Assembly: GCA_027625915.1 (NCBI GenBank)
Contig: JANTQA010000015.1
Coordinates: 6,229,001 to 6,293,000, forward strand
Source of the DNA: Anaeramoeba flamelloides
Taxonomy: Eukaryota; Metamonada; Anaeramoebidae
Reading direction: 5' to 3'
DNA: 64,000 nt
Shown: positions 20,882-34,035 of the stretch, in pieces
Numbering within the stretch: position 1 is the first letter of the stretch
Layout: every line of letters starts with the position of its first letter
Position numbers and translations under genes: made by a program
The notes under the pieces: model-generated
What the model was told of the DNA's origin: nothing
The model's database searches: none
Seen by the model: the letters and a program-made list of their open reading frames with translations, nothing else

Positions 20882-23649
20882 TATTATATCTTTTCTAAAA
20901 AAAGAATTATTTTTTTAAAAATTTAAAACAGGATTTTTCAAAAGTACGGGTTATTCAAAATAAAGTAAATGAAAAATATATTGTTTTTGGATTCAGTTAG
21001 GATTTGTATTATAAATTTGATAAAATTATCTCACATTTTATATTTTTCAATTTTTCTTTTTAAAAAATGAGTTTTCAGTAAAATAAATTATAATTTATAC
21101 CCTCTATTTGTTTGCTTGGTGTTATTTTATTGTTATGCATCCATATACATTATGTGAGCTAAGAACAAGAATAAAAGTAGAGTGTTGAAAAAAATGAAAA
21201 GAGATAATAAGTTACAAAACATATTTGAAACCATAAAATTAACAAATAAATAATTTAAGGATATTCAACCAAAAAAAAAAAAATTACAATATCTTTTAAA
21301 GACCACGGAAAGAATTATTTCTTGATTGTATAAGGCTTAAAAAATAACAAAATTGGGTTTACCAAACTTTTTTTATTTGATCAATGAGATTTAAATATAT
21401 CAATATTTATTATTTTGATTTAGAAAAAATCCCCTTGTTATAATCCTGAGTTTGGCCTGGAAGATAGAAAAAAAAAAATGATATTGCTTGAACCCATATA
21501 AGACGGGATTTCGAAGTTCGAAAAAAGATGATGGGTACCATCTTAAAACTAGAATTATATCATTATTTTGAGTCTGGAAGGGGAGAAAAAAGGAGGAATT
21601 ATAAAAGGTAATTGTTGAACAAATGAGAGAATTTGGGATTTTATTTATTTTGTAAGCTGGGGATCTAACTCTGGCCTAATAAAAATCAAAACAACTAAAT
21701 AAAAAACAAACAACTTATTTGTTATTCTTTAACTGTGCATTGAATAACTTGCCTCTCAAAGGATTTTTTACTCCCAATGGGGTCTTTGAAAGTATTGAAG
21801 TTAAATTTTGTATTCTCTCTGTTGAAGAAAGAAGTTAGTTTATATCCCCAAGAGATAAATTAGATTTTCCAACCTTTCAAGAGATCTATCTCGATCTTCC
21901 TATGTTCTACATTTATCAATCAATTCATAAAAACTATCAAAAATAAATTATATTCAACGGTTGACGTTCATAACAATGAATTATTTTTAACTTTTTTCAA
22001 AAATTTATTAACTTGTCATTGCAAAAAAAAAAATGTTTTTTGATTTTATTTTTTTTTCATAAATATGTAATGTGATTTTATTCCCTTTTGAAATCCTCTG
22101 TAAACGGTCTCTTTTCGAATTTTTCTTATAAAAAACAAACCAAAAAATATTCATTTTTTTTAAAATTAGATTGTTTTTTTTTTTTTCAAAACAAGAAAAA
22201 AAAACATTTTTTTGATTTAGAATTTGTTTTCAATTTCGAAATTTAATTCACTCCATTTCCTAACACTCTATAAAGTAGAGTGTACTTTTTCTGGGCTTCT
22301 AATATATATTGGTCCCTTGAAACAAAAATATTGATTTTAATGGTTTAAGCCGAAACTTTAACATATATCACTATTATCAAATAAAAAGGTATACATAAAA
22401 AAGGGTTAAAGTTCTTTAAAATACTACTCTTTTACTGAATTAGAATTGAAAATCCAAAGATCAGATAATTTTCAAGCCTTGCCTAATACTCTAATGAAAT
22501 CGAAAAATCTTTCAATGGTGACCATCATACAATCTTAAACTTTTTAGAGTTCAAATCTCATTCTTATATGTAGTTTTCTAAAATTATATCCTTAAAATTT
22601 CATAGAAAAATAATTTTAAGTTTAAGAAAACAATAAATAGCACATTTAATGGTTTTTTTTTTTTTTTTTTTTTTTTTTCAAAGATAAGTTTTCTTATTCT
22701 GATTCAAAAAAATAAATTAAAAATTGAAAGATGTGTGAAAATTTTTTTTCATTATACACTCTAAAAAAAAACTGTTTATCAAGTCCTGGACTTATAATAT
22801 TAATAAAAATAAAAAACAAGATAATAAATATCACTTAATCCTAGTAATCAAAAATAAATAAACAAATAAAATGGATAATTTTAAAACTCTGTTTTTTTTT
22901 TTTTTTATTGGGTGTAATGGTTTTTTAATGATTAAAACAACACCTTTATATTAACAAAATGAGAATAATAATAATAATAATAATAATGTTAATAAAAAAT
23001 AAAAAAAAAAAAAAAAGGGAAAAGAATTAAAGAAAATTTAAAAATAAAATCTAATTACTCATTAAAAATAGAATAAAAAAAAAAGTGTAAAAGAATTTTT
23101 TGAATAAAATGAAAAATCCTTTCTAAATTGTATGGGGGTGTAAAAAGAAAAGAAAAGAAAAAAAAAAAAAAAAATAGAGCAAAAAAATAAATGAAAGTGG
23201 TGTGGGGATATTTGTTTAGTACTAACAATGGTTTTAAAAAAATATTTTTTTCCTCTTCTTGATTAAAATTTGTTTGTTTTAAATTGAAATTCAAGGTGAT
23301 TCCAAAATAATATACTTTCTGAATTTTCCAAATTTTGATAACAAATGTGTTTGGGAAAAAATATTAAAAGGTATTTCAAAATTATCAGTAATAAACATTT
23401 TTTTTCTTTTTTCTTTTTGTGAATTCAAATGGAGAATATAATGTAAACCCTGTCAAATTAAATGGGTTTCCAATTAATTTAATGATTTCCAAACCGAATT
23501 AAAAAAAAAAATGAAAAAAAAAAATAAACCCACATCCCACAGCCGAAAAAATAATCGGCGAAAAAATCGAAAATTTGATCAAAAGATCTGTGAAAATATA
23601 AATTCGTTTCACATGATCATGAAGAAATTATGAGATTGTATTAATATAC

Positions 23650-24729
23650 TTAATACCAAATTGGGGCTTCAATTTCGCCTTTTTTTATACATTCTTTGAT
23701 TTTTCTTCTGTAATTACCGAGGTATGACGATACTTGCTTATAAGAAATTTTTGCAGCTTTTGAGAGCCGCATTTTTTCTTGATGGCTTGCATAAGGTCCG
23801 TTGACTGTGTATATTCTTTTTTCGATCCATTTTTTTAAGATTGTTTTGCTTTTAACAGATAGTCTTTCTCGTAGAATCCCTTGCACTGATTTTTTGCCAC
23901 TAAGACTATTCTGGCTATTCTTCTTGTTAATGTTCTGGATAGTCTTGGCATTGTGGATCTGGATTTTTTGTCTATTGTGTTTATTTTTTAATAAGAGATG
24001 CACCTTCTCAAGTTCGAGAGTCATTTTGTCAACAAGCGATTGTTGTAGCTCATTAAAATTGTCATTAATGATTTGGATTAACGAACAGGGTTCGTATTTA
24101 ACCACCTGGAAGCACCCGCTGCTGTGTGTCTTTGTGGATCCACGAAGCAATTTCTTTTGTTGAACCAGATTTTTTGGGATCCTTGTGGCCCATTCCTTCC
24201 TTGAGTTTTCAATTGCAGCTCTTTCTTCGGTGAAAAGTTCAAGCAATGTGTTGTATTGTGGAAGAAATTGTGGCAACAGTTTTTCTTTCATGAGGCAAAG
24301 CAAATTGTTTTGATTTTCATACAATTGTTCACGAGCCAGTTTCCCACATTTCTTGTTGTCTTTGATTTCACTCCCAACCACGTGATCACCTTCATTTGGA
24401 ATTTGATCTTCTCCTTTTTCCCACTTTGAATATAATTTTTCATTTTCAACGACGCTTAAAAGAGTCATTAGTTTGTCGTGGATTTGGGTTCCTTGTTGTC
24501 TTTGCCCTTGCCTTTGCCCTTGTTCTTGTTCAATTTGGTTTTGATATCGATCTGAGTTAAAAACGTTTATTTCTGTCTTTGAGTTGCAAGTTTGATTTTT
24601 GTCTTCCTTTGTCTTCACATTTTTGATGTTTAAATAATTGTATTTGGGTTGTCGGACTTGACACAACAAAGACACCACATTCCATAGATCGTCGTCAATT
24701 ACAAGAGTTTTTGGTTTGAAATTTTGCAT
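23650..24729 (-). CDS. TALE-class (PBX-like) homeodomain protein, divergent
   Basis: A 359-residue protein with the ATG at 24729. The first 280 residues are not recognised: Gln/Arg-rich QGQRQGQRQQ near residue 75, then helical, charged sequence. The C-terminal part (about residues 283-345) reads as a homeodomain: helix 1 KTILKKWIEKRIY, the TALE three-residue loop with GPYASHQEK, helix 2 EKMRLSKAAKIS, and helix 3 YKQVSSYLGNYRRKI. PBX proteins have QVSNWFGNKRIRY in helix 3, so the order and the Gly-Asn-x-Arg core fit. Asn51 and Arg53, the DNA contacts, are kept, while Trp48 and Phe49 are replaced by Tyr and Leu. The protein is probably a nuclear DNA-binding regulator. No PBC domain was recognised. 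No intron is needed, though an upstream exon cannot be excluded. Confidence 0.78.
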   Translation of the reverse strand: MQNFKPKTLVIDDDLWNVVSLLCQVRQPKYNYLNIKNVKTKEDKNQTCNSKTEINVFNSDRYQNQIEQEQGQRQGQRQQGTQIHDKLMTLLSVVENEKLYSKWEKGEDQIPNEGDHVVGSEIKDNKKCGKLAREQLYENQNNLLCLMKEKLLPQFLPQYNTLLELFTEERAAIENSRKEWATRIPKNLVQQKKLLRGSTKTHSSGCFQVVKYEPCSLIQIINDNFNELQQSLVDKMTLELEKVHLLLKNKHNRQKIQIHNAKTIQNINKKNSQNSLSGKKSVQGILRERLSVKSKTILKKWIEKRIYTVNGPYASHQEKMRLSKAAKISYKQVSSYLGNYRRKIKECIKKGEIEAPIWY

Positions 24730-26816
24730 ACAATCTGCGATTTTTTGTCTTATTGTTTATTTGTAAAAAAAAAAAATCTTCAACTTTTTTTGTGGATTGG
24801 AAATGAATGGTTGAAAATAGTTTAACTGAAATTTTGTGTTTTGTTGGTTGGAATTAAACTTTGTCAAAAAGAAACAAACGGTAGTTAAAATAAGTTTGGG
24901 TTTTGAAAAAAATGAAGTATATTTTATTCAAAAACAAAAATCTTTCCAAACTGGTGGATTTACAACTTTGATTATTTTTCAAAAGTTATCATGAATTCAG
25001 TTCAACTTTTGGTTGGTGGTGTGTTGCTATTCCTATGAATATCTTGGACTTTTTTTATTTTTCTAATTATTTTTTTTCAAACATCTGTAATCAATTAAAA
25101 TGGTGAGAATAAAACTTTGACTTTGCTTACTTTCACGGTTATTGTTTTGTTTTTTTCCTTCTAAAAATTTAACTTATCTTCTTTTTTAATTCTATTTTTT
25201 GAGAAATACTATTTGGATTTCAAATTGACTATCAAGTGATTTTTAATTATTTAAAGTGTTTGTGGTTTTTTTTAAATGTTAACAAATTTTCGATTAAATA
25301 ACTATTGTTGGAATAAACTAAAAGAAAATAATCATAAACACAGTGAATCATTCAATTGAAGTACTTTATTCTTTTGAGAAGTTTGACAACCTGATTTTTC
25401 GAATAATTAAAATGCATTTTCCAATTTTGGAAAAATCAATTAAAGTCAAAGTTCTTAATCTCCTTTCTTGGTCTCCTAAAAAATTGAAGAGAGAAAACAT
25501 TTTTTACTTTTGGAAAAAAAAAAAAAATTAGTTAAAAGCTAAGACTTCAAGATCGAAATATAAAGTGACTAACAGTATTTATTAGTATTGTCTTTGTTAA
25601 ATCATTTTTCTGAGATGAATTAAAGAAAATTTCTAAAAGCATTTGAAAATCTAAAATATAGAAACTTTTAAAAATTTTGTGATTTAAACTTTAATTGTAT
25701 TACAAATTTACAAAAATAGATTTGTAAAAATAGTTATTTATAAAATTACATAGAACAGTGAATTGGTGAGTGTCCAAAGGATTTTATATTTCGAAATCCC
25801 TATTTTTTATTTAACAATTCTTATTGTTGAGAATTCTAAAATTTCTCCTTTATTTATTATGAGATCTGAAAGACAAACTGTCGCGTCGTTTAACCAATTT
25901 AAAATGACAAAAAATTAGAGTTTTAGGAATTTACTTTTCACAAACCTGTCAATTTCCAATTAAAATAATCGTTTAATCAAACCCAATATTTACTCGTCTG
26001 GCTCAATTATCATTTTCTTTTGGAATTTTTAAGACCCCACAAGTAACCGTACTCAAATTTTCTGAAGTGTGTATATCAGGAATATGTTTACTATTATTTG
26101 ATTTATAAATATTGTGAAATTATTTTGCAATATTATTATTTTGCAATTAAAAAATGAAAATTTTTAGTTCACATTCCAAAATATTTGTCTATTTTATAAG
26201 TTGAAAGAAAACTCAAAGATCTTTACAACAATATTTTACAAATGATATTTTTAGACAATAATTTAAACTTCCTTAGACAACTCCAAGACAAAATATTTGT
26301 TCTTCTAATTTGGTTGTAACAGTCCTCATTAACCATTTTGGAAAAAAAGTAAACAGGGAAAAAAAAAGATCAACACAGTTTTTAATCTTAAAACCTTACT
26401 GAAAATTCAAAGTAAGATCGATTAATAAAAGAATAAATAAAGAAACAAAGACAAAATGAAGTATTCAATACAACAACAGTTTTTTTATACTATCTTTTGG
26501 TAGGGGTTTTTTTCTTTTTGTTGATCCATTATTAAAAATTTGTTGAGAAAATTGACTATTTTTGAGATTTCCATAACCACAACAACAATTTCAATAATAA
26601 ACTAGATTTAAATAGCATTTGTTGTTTTGATTGGATAATATAATGGATTATATTTTGCGGTTAATTTCTTTTAGCTATTATTTGATTTTATTTTTTCCTT
26701 TTCACTAAGGTTCCCAATTAAAAATCGGTTTAACTTTTTTCCTAAAAAGCAAAAAAAAAAATCACAACTTCCCAATTAAAAAAAATATAGAGGCAAAATA
26801 TTACAATTCCACAGTA

Positions 26817-27907
26817 AACAAACTATCAAAATAATTGGCCCATTCAAAATCAAATTTTAAAGAAAAATATTTTTAATAATTGAAGTTATCTATTATAATA
26901 TAAAAATTTAGATTTTAATATTCAATATGTTCTTAATAAAATTAAGCACTATTTTTTTCTGATTAATATTTTTCGAAATCTAGCTTATGACTCAATACAA
27001 TTAGCCACTGGTATAATTTTTTTAGAATAAAAATACTCTCAACTTTTGAATATCGAAAATATTTTTTGGAATTAGTGTGCACTTTTTTATTTTTTTTTGA
27101 AAAATTGGGGTTGAGAAAAGTTTGAAAAAAAAGAATAAGTTAATATATTAAATTTAAATGCTTTTCCAGAAAGTTTATCCTTTGAGTTTTACTTTTTTTT
27201 TTTTTTTACCATTTAAAACCAAAAAAAAAACTTTTGAAGACCAAATTAGTGCCTTTTGTGAAAAGAAAATTCCCATAATTTAGAATTTGTTTTAGTAAGT
27301 GAGTTAAAACAAGATAGTGAATCTAAAAATATACATAATTTCAAGTGTGAATTTAATGATTTTTGCAAAAAATATTTTCAAGAAAAAGTTAAATTGAAAC
27401 TTTATTTATTTTTATTTTTTCATTTAGTTTTTTTAATTGTATTAATACAAAGTATTTGATCAGTTTTCAATTTTTAGTGTTTTTTGGGTCGTAGGGACAT
27501 ATTATACTCAGGAGATATTTATTTTTTATCTAAAAATAAGGGAAAAAAAAAATAAAACAAACTGTTAAAAAAAATCGTGTCATTTATTTTGAAAGAAGCA
27601 TTACATAAAACATAGAAAATTTAAAAAAGTAAAAAAAACCCATTTATCGATTCTCCTTCCTTTTGAATAACTTAATCTAATCTCTTTTTCAGATTTGAAA
27701 TCAATTTTTTCATTAATTCATATGTTACTTCTTTCAAATTTTTCATTTTCATTTTCCATTTTAACAAAACACTGGTGAAACAATAAAAAAGAGAAAAAAT
27801 GATTTATTTGTAAACATTTCATTGTGAGAGGAAAAACTTCAAAACGATACAAAAGCAATTCACAATTCAAATGTAAGATGGGCCATTTATTATGAAATTT
27901 AGTTTAT
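26817..27907 (-). mobile_element. MITE family R6, reverse copy interrupted by R1
   Basis: This is the reverse complement of 6284-6803, split by an R1 element at 26928-27499. Ends: aaactatcaaaataattggccc on the left and gggccatttattatgaaatttagtt on the right. Sequence on both sides of the insertion (aatattcaata and tatactcaggagatattt) joins up to match the uninterrupted 6670-6705. Confidence 0.85.
26928..27499 (-). mobile_element. MITE family R1, copy 3, inserted in R6 at a TA
   Basis: Ends TGTTCTTA and TAGGGACA. TA stands on both sides, and the empty site, known from 6284-6803, has a single TA. That demonstrates TA target duplication directly. About 572 bases, non-coding. Confidence 0.88.
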
Positions 27908-28923
27908 ATAACAAAAAAACCATTTGAAAAAAAAAAAAAAAAAGTTTAAAAGGATTCTTAAGGTTCTAGTCATTTGCTATAGACTTTCACTACATACTCA
28001 AGGGTGGTTATTTGTAACTAAAAAGGGTATTGTGAAATTGCCCTTCATTTGATTGAAAACTACAACAAACATTAAAAAAAAAAACAATTTAGAGGATCCT
28101 CACAAACAAAAAATTAAAAAAAAATAATATAATAAGTACTTTTAATTTTGAAAAATCATAGTTAGAACAAAAAAATCAATCATTTCTTGTTTGATAATTC
28201 CATGTGGTGGATTTCTTTAATTTGTAATACATTATTAAATTGAATTACAAAATCAAATTTAATCCAATTTAATCCTTATTTGTGATTAGATTATAACCCT
28301 CTATATTTTTCAAATTAACGATTTTGTGATTTTCTTGGATGAAAAATAGAAAATTTGATTAATAAATAAAAAGTAAAAAAAAAAAAAATATTCTTCCATA
28401 TCTCAAAAAACCACAATGACTAGGTACCTCAAAATTAACTCAATTACCTTCAATAATATAATTCACAACCATTCTACATTGGAAATTTGGAGTCAATCAA
28501 TTTTGCATTTTTTTAAAAAATGTCTCTTTCAATCCTTTTTGATTTTTAGAGATCTATCATATATCAAATGTTTATTTGTTAATACGGTTAAATTAGCTCT
28601 CTAGAATAATTGGTAAATTCTTTTTTTGATTTTAAGATTTATATATCTTTATAAAAGGTCTCTACTCGTAAAATACTGATTTATAAAAATTATATTTTTC
28701 GCAAATTTTTCGCCTTTTTGAGGTCTAACAAAAACCTTTTTTAAAGAGAATTTTTGACCTTTTGAACTTTACTATATTCTCCTTTAATGTTAGTTAAAGT
28801 ACCTGGATCTTACAAAGTTGTAAAAGATTTGTTCAATTATTTAGAATTACAAATTATTCATTTTTTCACGAATTTAACTCAAAGACCAATAAACCATTTT
28901 GGATTTATTTTTTCAAAACTTTA

Positions 28924-29587
28924 ATGACTGAAGAAGCAACAACCCAATACAAAGCTTCGGGTCTACTATTGTCACAAACAAAAAAACGTAAATCATCAGG
29001 TTTTTCAATTGTTCTTTGTTGATCAATCGATCTTTTTTGTTAATAAATTTTTCTTCTTTTTAATTTTTGTATGAATAAATCCTAAAGTTGGATCTGTCTT
29101 TGATGAAACAATTAGCTATATTGTCAATGAACCATCACTAAATTTGTATTTAACTTCCACGTCCGTTGAACAAAAAGTACCTATTCTCTCAAAATTGGAT
29201 AAAGATTTAAAACAGAATACAAAGAAGATTCGATCTTCAATAATGGATGCAGAATTTTCAATCGATTCAACAACAAACATGCTCGGCATTCAAGAAATAG
29301 ACAATCTACAGTCTTTAATAGACGAAACAAACCAATTCCTCAAACCACTTTCAACACTTAGCAGAGGAAAAAGAAAAGAAATAAGAACAAAAATTTTGCA
29401 ATATGCTTCCGGGTTAAACAAAGGAAAACAAGAAAACGAAACACAAGACAAACAAGAAAAAATAAAAAATTCAAAGCCTTTAACTCAAGCAACATCTGGC
29501 CCAATACTGGAGTCTTCAGATTCAGACGAAGAAAGCGATCTTGAAGAAACTTCAGATTTTGAAAATTCTTCTGAATTTGAGGACTAA
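28924..29587 (+). CDS. BORC complex subunit 8-like (BORCS8 / MEF2BNB family)
   Basis: Two exons: 28924-28987 and 29088-29587, joined over a 100-base GT-AG intron (GTAAAT ... CCTAAAG). They give a 187-residue protein starting MTEEATTQYK. Around residues 26-50 it reads FDETISYIVNEPSLNLYL and VEQKVPIL; human BORCS8 has FTESVYVLANEPSVALYR and VRRSLPEL in the same spacing. The following helical region also fits. The C-terminal third is Lys-rich, then acidic and Ser-rich (ESSDSDEESDLEE) and has no match to the family. BORC sits on the lysosome surface and recruits ARL8 for kinesin-driven movement; that role is inferred. The exon-1 frame continues correctly only through this splice. Position of the start ATG is the first in frame. 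Confidence 0.72.
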
Positions 29588-31499
29588 AACAAATTTTTTT
29601 TTTCTTTTATCTTTTTCTTTTTTTTTTTTATTCTTTTTTTAGTTTTTTTTGTATCAAATAATTTTGAAATAATAATATTTTGAAACCTTCAACCCACTGT
29701 TAATAACCTCATGAGATTTTTTATTTGATCACTACAACTTATGGTTATTCAAAAATAAATTCTCAAGATTATCTTGATTAATGGCTGTGGATATAATTTA
29801 TTCTAGAATAACTATGACTATATCTGTCTTTATCTTTTTGTTAACCAGTTTAATATTTTCTAAATATGTTTAATAGAAAATTGGCAGATAAGTGAAAATT
29901 TCTTTACTATTTACATAAATTCAAATTATATTTTACTAATGTTTGAATACAAATGGGAAAAAATTTACAATTTGTTTTTCTCATTTTCTTTAATAATAAA
30001 TCCACAAGAAAAAGATTGTAATTTGTACGATCTCTCTTGATTTATTTATTTTATGTAATATTTTGGTACTACTATCTTAGCGTGAAATAAAAAGCTTAAA
30101 TGACAGATTCTGAAGAATTGTAAATTTTAGAATTAGATCAAAATATTTCCCATTTAAATTTCAAATACCAGTATTACCTTCAATTAAACCGACCTTTTCT
30201 CGGCCCATAAACTTCTTGAAAAGAATTATTTTTTTTTTGGATTTTGACTAAATTAAATACCAGAAGATATGTGATTGAAGACACATTTTGAAAGTTTTTA
30301 AAATAAATTTTTCTAATAAAAATATGTATATCTTAATAAAGATAAAATCAAATCCACCTTTTATTATTTCCCCAATTCTTTTATTCAGATATTGTATGGC
30401 TTTAAGAGTAATATTTTGATTTTTTTTTGGAAAAAAAATCACAAATAATTCTTCTTTTGGTTCTATTAAATAAAATGATTCTTTTTAATTTTAATTATTA
30501 ATCTCATCTTATTTCTTGTTTAAATTTGGGTTTTCATAGAATCACATCCTTCTAAAAATTTAATAATTAACAAATAGAATTTTTTTTAAATTAATGAAAA
30601 TAATTGAATATTTTTTAAAAAAATATATATTTGTGGTTGTTCTACTTGGTATTTCAATTTTTTATCATCTTTTTCGAAATCATGATGTTTTTTATGTTTT
30701 TTCCTGATTCGTAAATTATTTTATCTGTAAAATTGAAACAAAAGAATCTTTTTTTTAAGATATTTTTGTAACTAAATAAAAAATTCTTTTATTTGATTCC
30801 ATTGAATAAGAATATAGATTTTTTAATGTTTTTGAAAAATTCTTCTTCAAAGGTAATGTAATACTGATAAATTCCAATAAATATCTAAAAATTTTTACTT
30901 CATTTTCCATTTTACAAATTTTTTTATACAATCTTTGAAGAAAGCATATTATTGAGGTTTAAATGTTAAAAAACTTGTAAAATTTGTTATTATTCAAGGT
31001 TCAATCTCTAGAGTTGTTTTAAAAGTTGAGATATGAGATTACAAAATGGGAAATTGAACTAAAAATTTTATTAAATATATTTGAATTTATCAGTAAGAAG
31101 AAAATGTTGATAAAAATCAAATAAATTTAAATAATTTGAGTATTATGATTCCAAATTTTAAAAATTTGAGATTCTAAAACTTTTAGATTGGTATAATTTT
31201 TGGAACTGTGATTACTTTTATAAATATATAAAATTTTTTTTTTATATAAATTAAAAATTAATTTTCAATTAAATTAATAATAAAAATAATAAAAAGAGTA
31301 TTTGATTTTACTTTTACCAAGTTACTTATAAGTTACAAAAACTCTGCATAAAATACAATATCAAGATAAATAATTTAAAATTACTATATTGAAAAAAAAG
31401 TGTTATTGTGTAAAATTGTATTTACAATAAAACCATGACAGGTGTTTAAAAATTATGATAAATAATCATTAGAAATCTTATATTTAATGGCTTTTAGGA

Positions 31500-32060
31500 T
31501 AATTCAGTAATTTTTCTGGCAATTACTGGGGTTTTTTCATTCTTTTAAAAAAGTTTGTTTTTATAAAAACAGCAAAAAAAGATACATAATTCAATCAAAG
31601 ATTTTATCAAAATTTGTATTTTATGTAATTTTGTTTAAACTGGTTGAAAAAAAATCAAAATTTTAGATCAATAATAATAATAAAAAATTAATTCATAGTT
31701 TCTCAGTTTATTGTAATATTATAAACTACATTGAATAAAAAACTTCTAAAACAAAAAACATTTTACACTTGCTAAAAAGAATATATTATTGGTGAAAAAA
31801 ACGTTTCTGTATTCTATGAAAATTTAAAGGTGTTGGTTAACTTTTCAAAAAAATCAACAACTACCTATAGATCAAGGTTATTACCAAATATTAATTTTTT
31901 TTTGGACACTTAGATTATTATTGTTATTTTTATTCTACTTATATCCTTGCACTGTATAGAATAACACAACTATAGCCTAGATTCTTTTTTAGTTCAATCA
32001 CAAATTAGAAGGAAAATTATTCTTTCTTCCTTTTGCTATTCAAATATGAAAGGAAATAAC
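31500..32060 (+). mobile_element. Repeat family R5, diverged fragment
   Basis: Blocks such as acagcaaaaaaagatac, attcaatcaaagattttatc, ttctaaaacaa and ggaaaattattcttt follow the order seen at 13370-13880 and 43530-44000. It is more diverged than those two copies and lacks the ATCGCGAT tracts. Confidence 0.5.
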
Positions 32061-33109
32061 TCAATTTAATCGAAATATGCATATCTAAACTAAAATTCAA
32101 AATTTTCCACCAAGTTTAAAAGGTTCAAACAATCACAATAATACAAATTCATTCTAATTCCAAATAATTTTGATTTTTGTAAAATATGAAAATCTTTTTT
32201 TCATCTTGCAGTTTTTTGTTTTCATTTTATTTTACGAATTAACTAACCACTTTCCTTTGAGCAAAAATTTTTTTCAAACAATTGATATCCATAAAAGTCG
32301 AGTATTTCAAAATAGAAAAACCCAAATAAAATTATTTCATAGTATCTAACCATTTGATTGATCAATATTCCTAATGGAATTTTAAGAAAGTTAGCAATGT
32401 ATGTTTTTGTTTTTCTCTCCCCAAAATGTATAAAATACCGATAATTTATTGCTATTGATACTTATTTATTTTTTTTTGTTTTGAGATTATTGTATTTTCT
32501 AAATAAATGTTAAAATTTCAATTAGTATATGGTTCTAATTTGGTATTTCTTCTGGATTTTGTTTAAATAAGATTTTTTTAAAAATTGGACATTGGTATGT
32601 TAAAAATTTTGAAATGGTGTTTATATTTATTATTTTGAATGAATGAAATCAATTTCCTCTAACAAAATTTATTTCTAAATTTTTGTTTAGAAATTTTAAT
32701 AAAGAATTAATATTTTGGTTACCATTAACCAATGACAAAATAATAATGAGTATTTATTCTGAATAATATCAAAGATATTATTCTTATTGTTTTAATTAAT
32801 TTGGATTAATTATTTATTCCGAATTGTTATCTTTTCTTAATATAATGGACAGCCCCATAAAAAATGATGTATATTTTCACCTTTTTCTAGGTTTAGATTT
32901 ATATATATATATATATATATTTATATAAATGACAGATTTTTTTTTAAAATTATTATCATCTACATAAGAATATATATATTAAGCTAATTTGTAAAATTTC
33001 ATTTTTTTAGTATGGAAGTAAAACCCTACCAGATTAAAATATTTTTTGTAATACGTTTTTTTCAATTTGAGAAATATAAAAAAAGGAATTTTCTTTTTAT
33101 TTCTGAATT

Positions 33110-33545
33110 TGAAGAAAAGCTTGGTTAGGCTTTCTTGACTTTTCTTTTTATTTGGTAAATCGAAAAAATTTACAGATAAAACATAAAATCACAAGAAAAG
33201 ATCTGTTAGAATTAGTTTTTTTGATTTGAGTAATTAAAAGGAAATTTCTGAATTTTTTTTTTTTTTACAAAAATTAAAAAAAAAACGGAATTAATTTAAT
33301 CAGAATTCAAAAGAATAGAGAAAAATTAATGATTTTACTCTATTCTTTTGAATTTTAATAAAAAATCTGTTAGTTTTTTTTTGAGTTTTCTGTTTATTTG
33401 GAAAATCAAAAGATTCTACAAATAAAACAGAAAACCTCAAGAAAAGTGTTGTTATATTTTTTTTTTTGATTTGAGAAATTAAAAAAAAAATTTCTCAAAT
33501 TTTCTTTTTTTTTCTCGAATTAAAATAAAGCTATATCACTTGAAA
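33110..33545. repeat. Cluster of hairpins
   Basis: Three or four successive inverted repeats. Around 33140-33200, ttttctttttatttggtaaatc faces gataaaacataaaatcac. The 33301-33357 AATTCAAAAGAATAGAG palindrome follows. At 33385-33440, gttttctgtttatttgg faces ataaaacagaaaacctc. At 33470-33500, gagaaattaaa faces tttctcaaatt. Confidence 0.6.
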
Positions 33546-33950
33546 GCACTTAACAGTACTTTAACATACTAATTTCTATTTATAGTGTTATTATACTGGA
33601 AATTTTTAAATATTCCTTACCTTTCCAATCAGAGTTATTGATTATTAGTTTTTCGTTAATTGTTAAAGATTTAGATCTTATCATTTTAAGTTTCTTACTT
33701 TCCAGTTGATATTTTCATTTACTTTTTTTGAAAATTTCAAAATTTTTGATATATATTTAAAGCTAAGTATGTATTTTTTTTTTTTTTTATGTTTAAACAA
33801 TCTTTTATAAACTTACATTCTGTAATGTTATTATATCCTCCAATTTTATTATTTTTTTTTAACTTGTGAAAAATCACCTTTTATGAAATTAATTAAATAT
33901 GACTCTATTTTTTTTTCATGTACCCCTCAATATGATACAGATTGACTTGG

Positions 33951-33997
33951 TATAAACCTCATTTCAAAAATTGTGACTCACCTCAAATAATAAATTG

Positions 33998-34035
<38 letters not shown>

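Larger units (their letters stand above)
18650..23649. other. Intergenic, between HSP70 and homeodomain gene (divergent from neither)
   Basis: It contains a perfect 14-base inverted repeat pair (19489/19632) and the second R1 MITE (20304-20881). A slightly less AT-rich patch at 21420-21680 has no recognisable frame. A poly-T run lies at about 22652-22678 and an (AAT)n run at about 22963-22987. Because HSP70 and the homeodomain gene are both on the minus strand, the left part should hold the HSP70 promoter and the right part the 3' end of the homeodomain gene. I see no gene. Confidence 0.6.
24730..28923. other. Intergenic, upstream of homeodomain gene and of BORCS8-like gene
   Basis: The two flanking genes diverge from here, so both promoters should lie within. 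The right part contains an R6 MITE with an R1 MITE inside it (26817-27907). The rest, 24730-26800 and 27910-28900, is AT-rich with scattered short frames; I see no gene or RNA in it. Confidence 0.6.

Noticed and set aside
21420-21680. A less AT-rich patch with ggggatctaactc, like a reverse T arm of a tRNA, and ttgaacccat
   Set aside because: No second arm, anticodon stem or acceptor pairing could be found, and no coding frame either.
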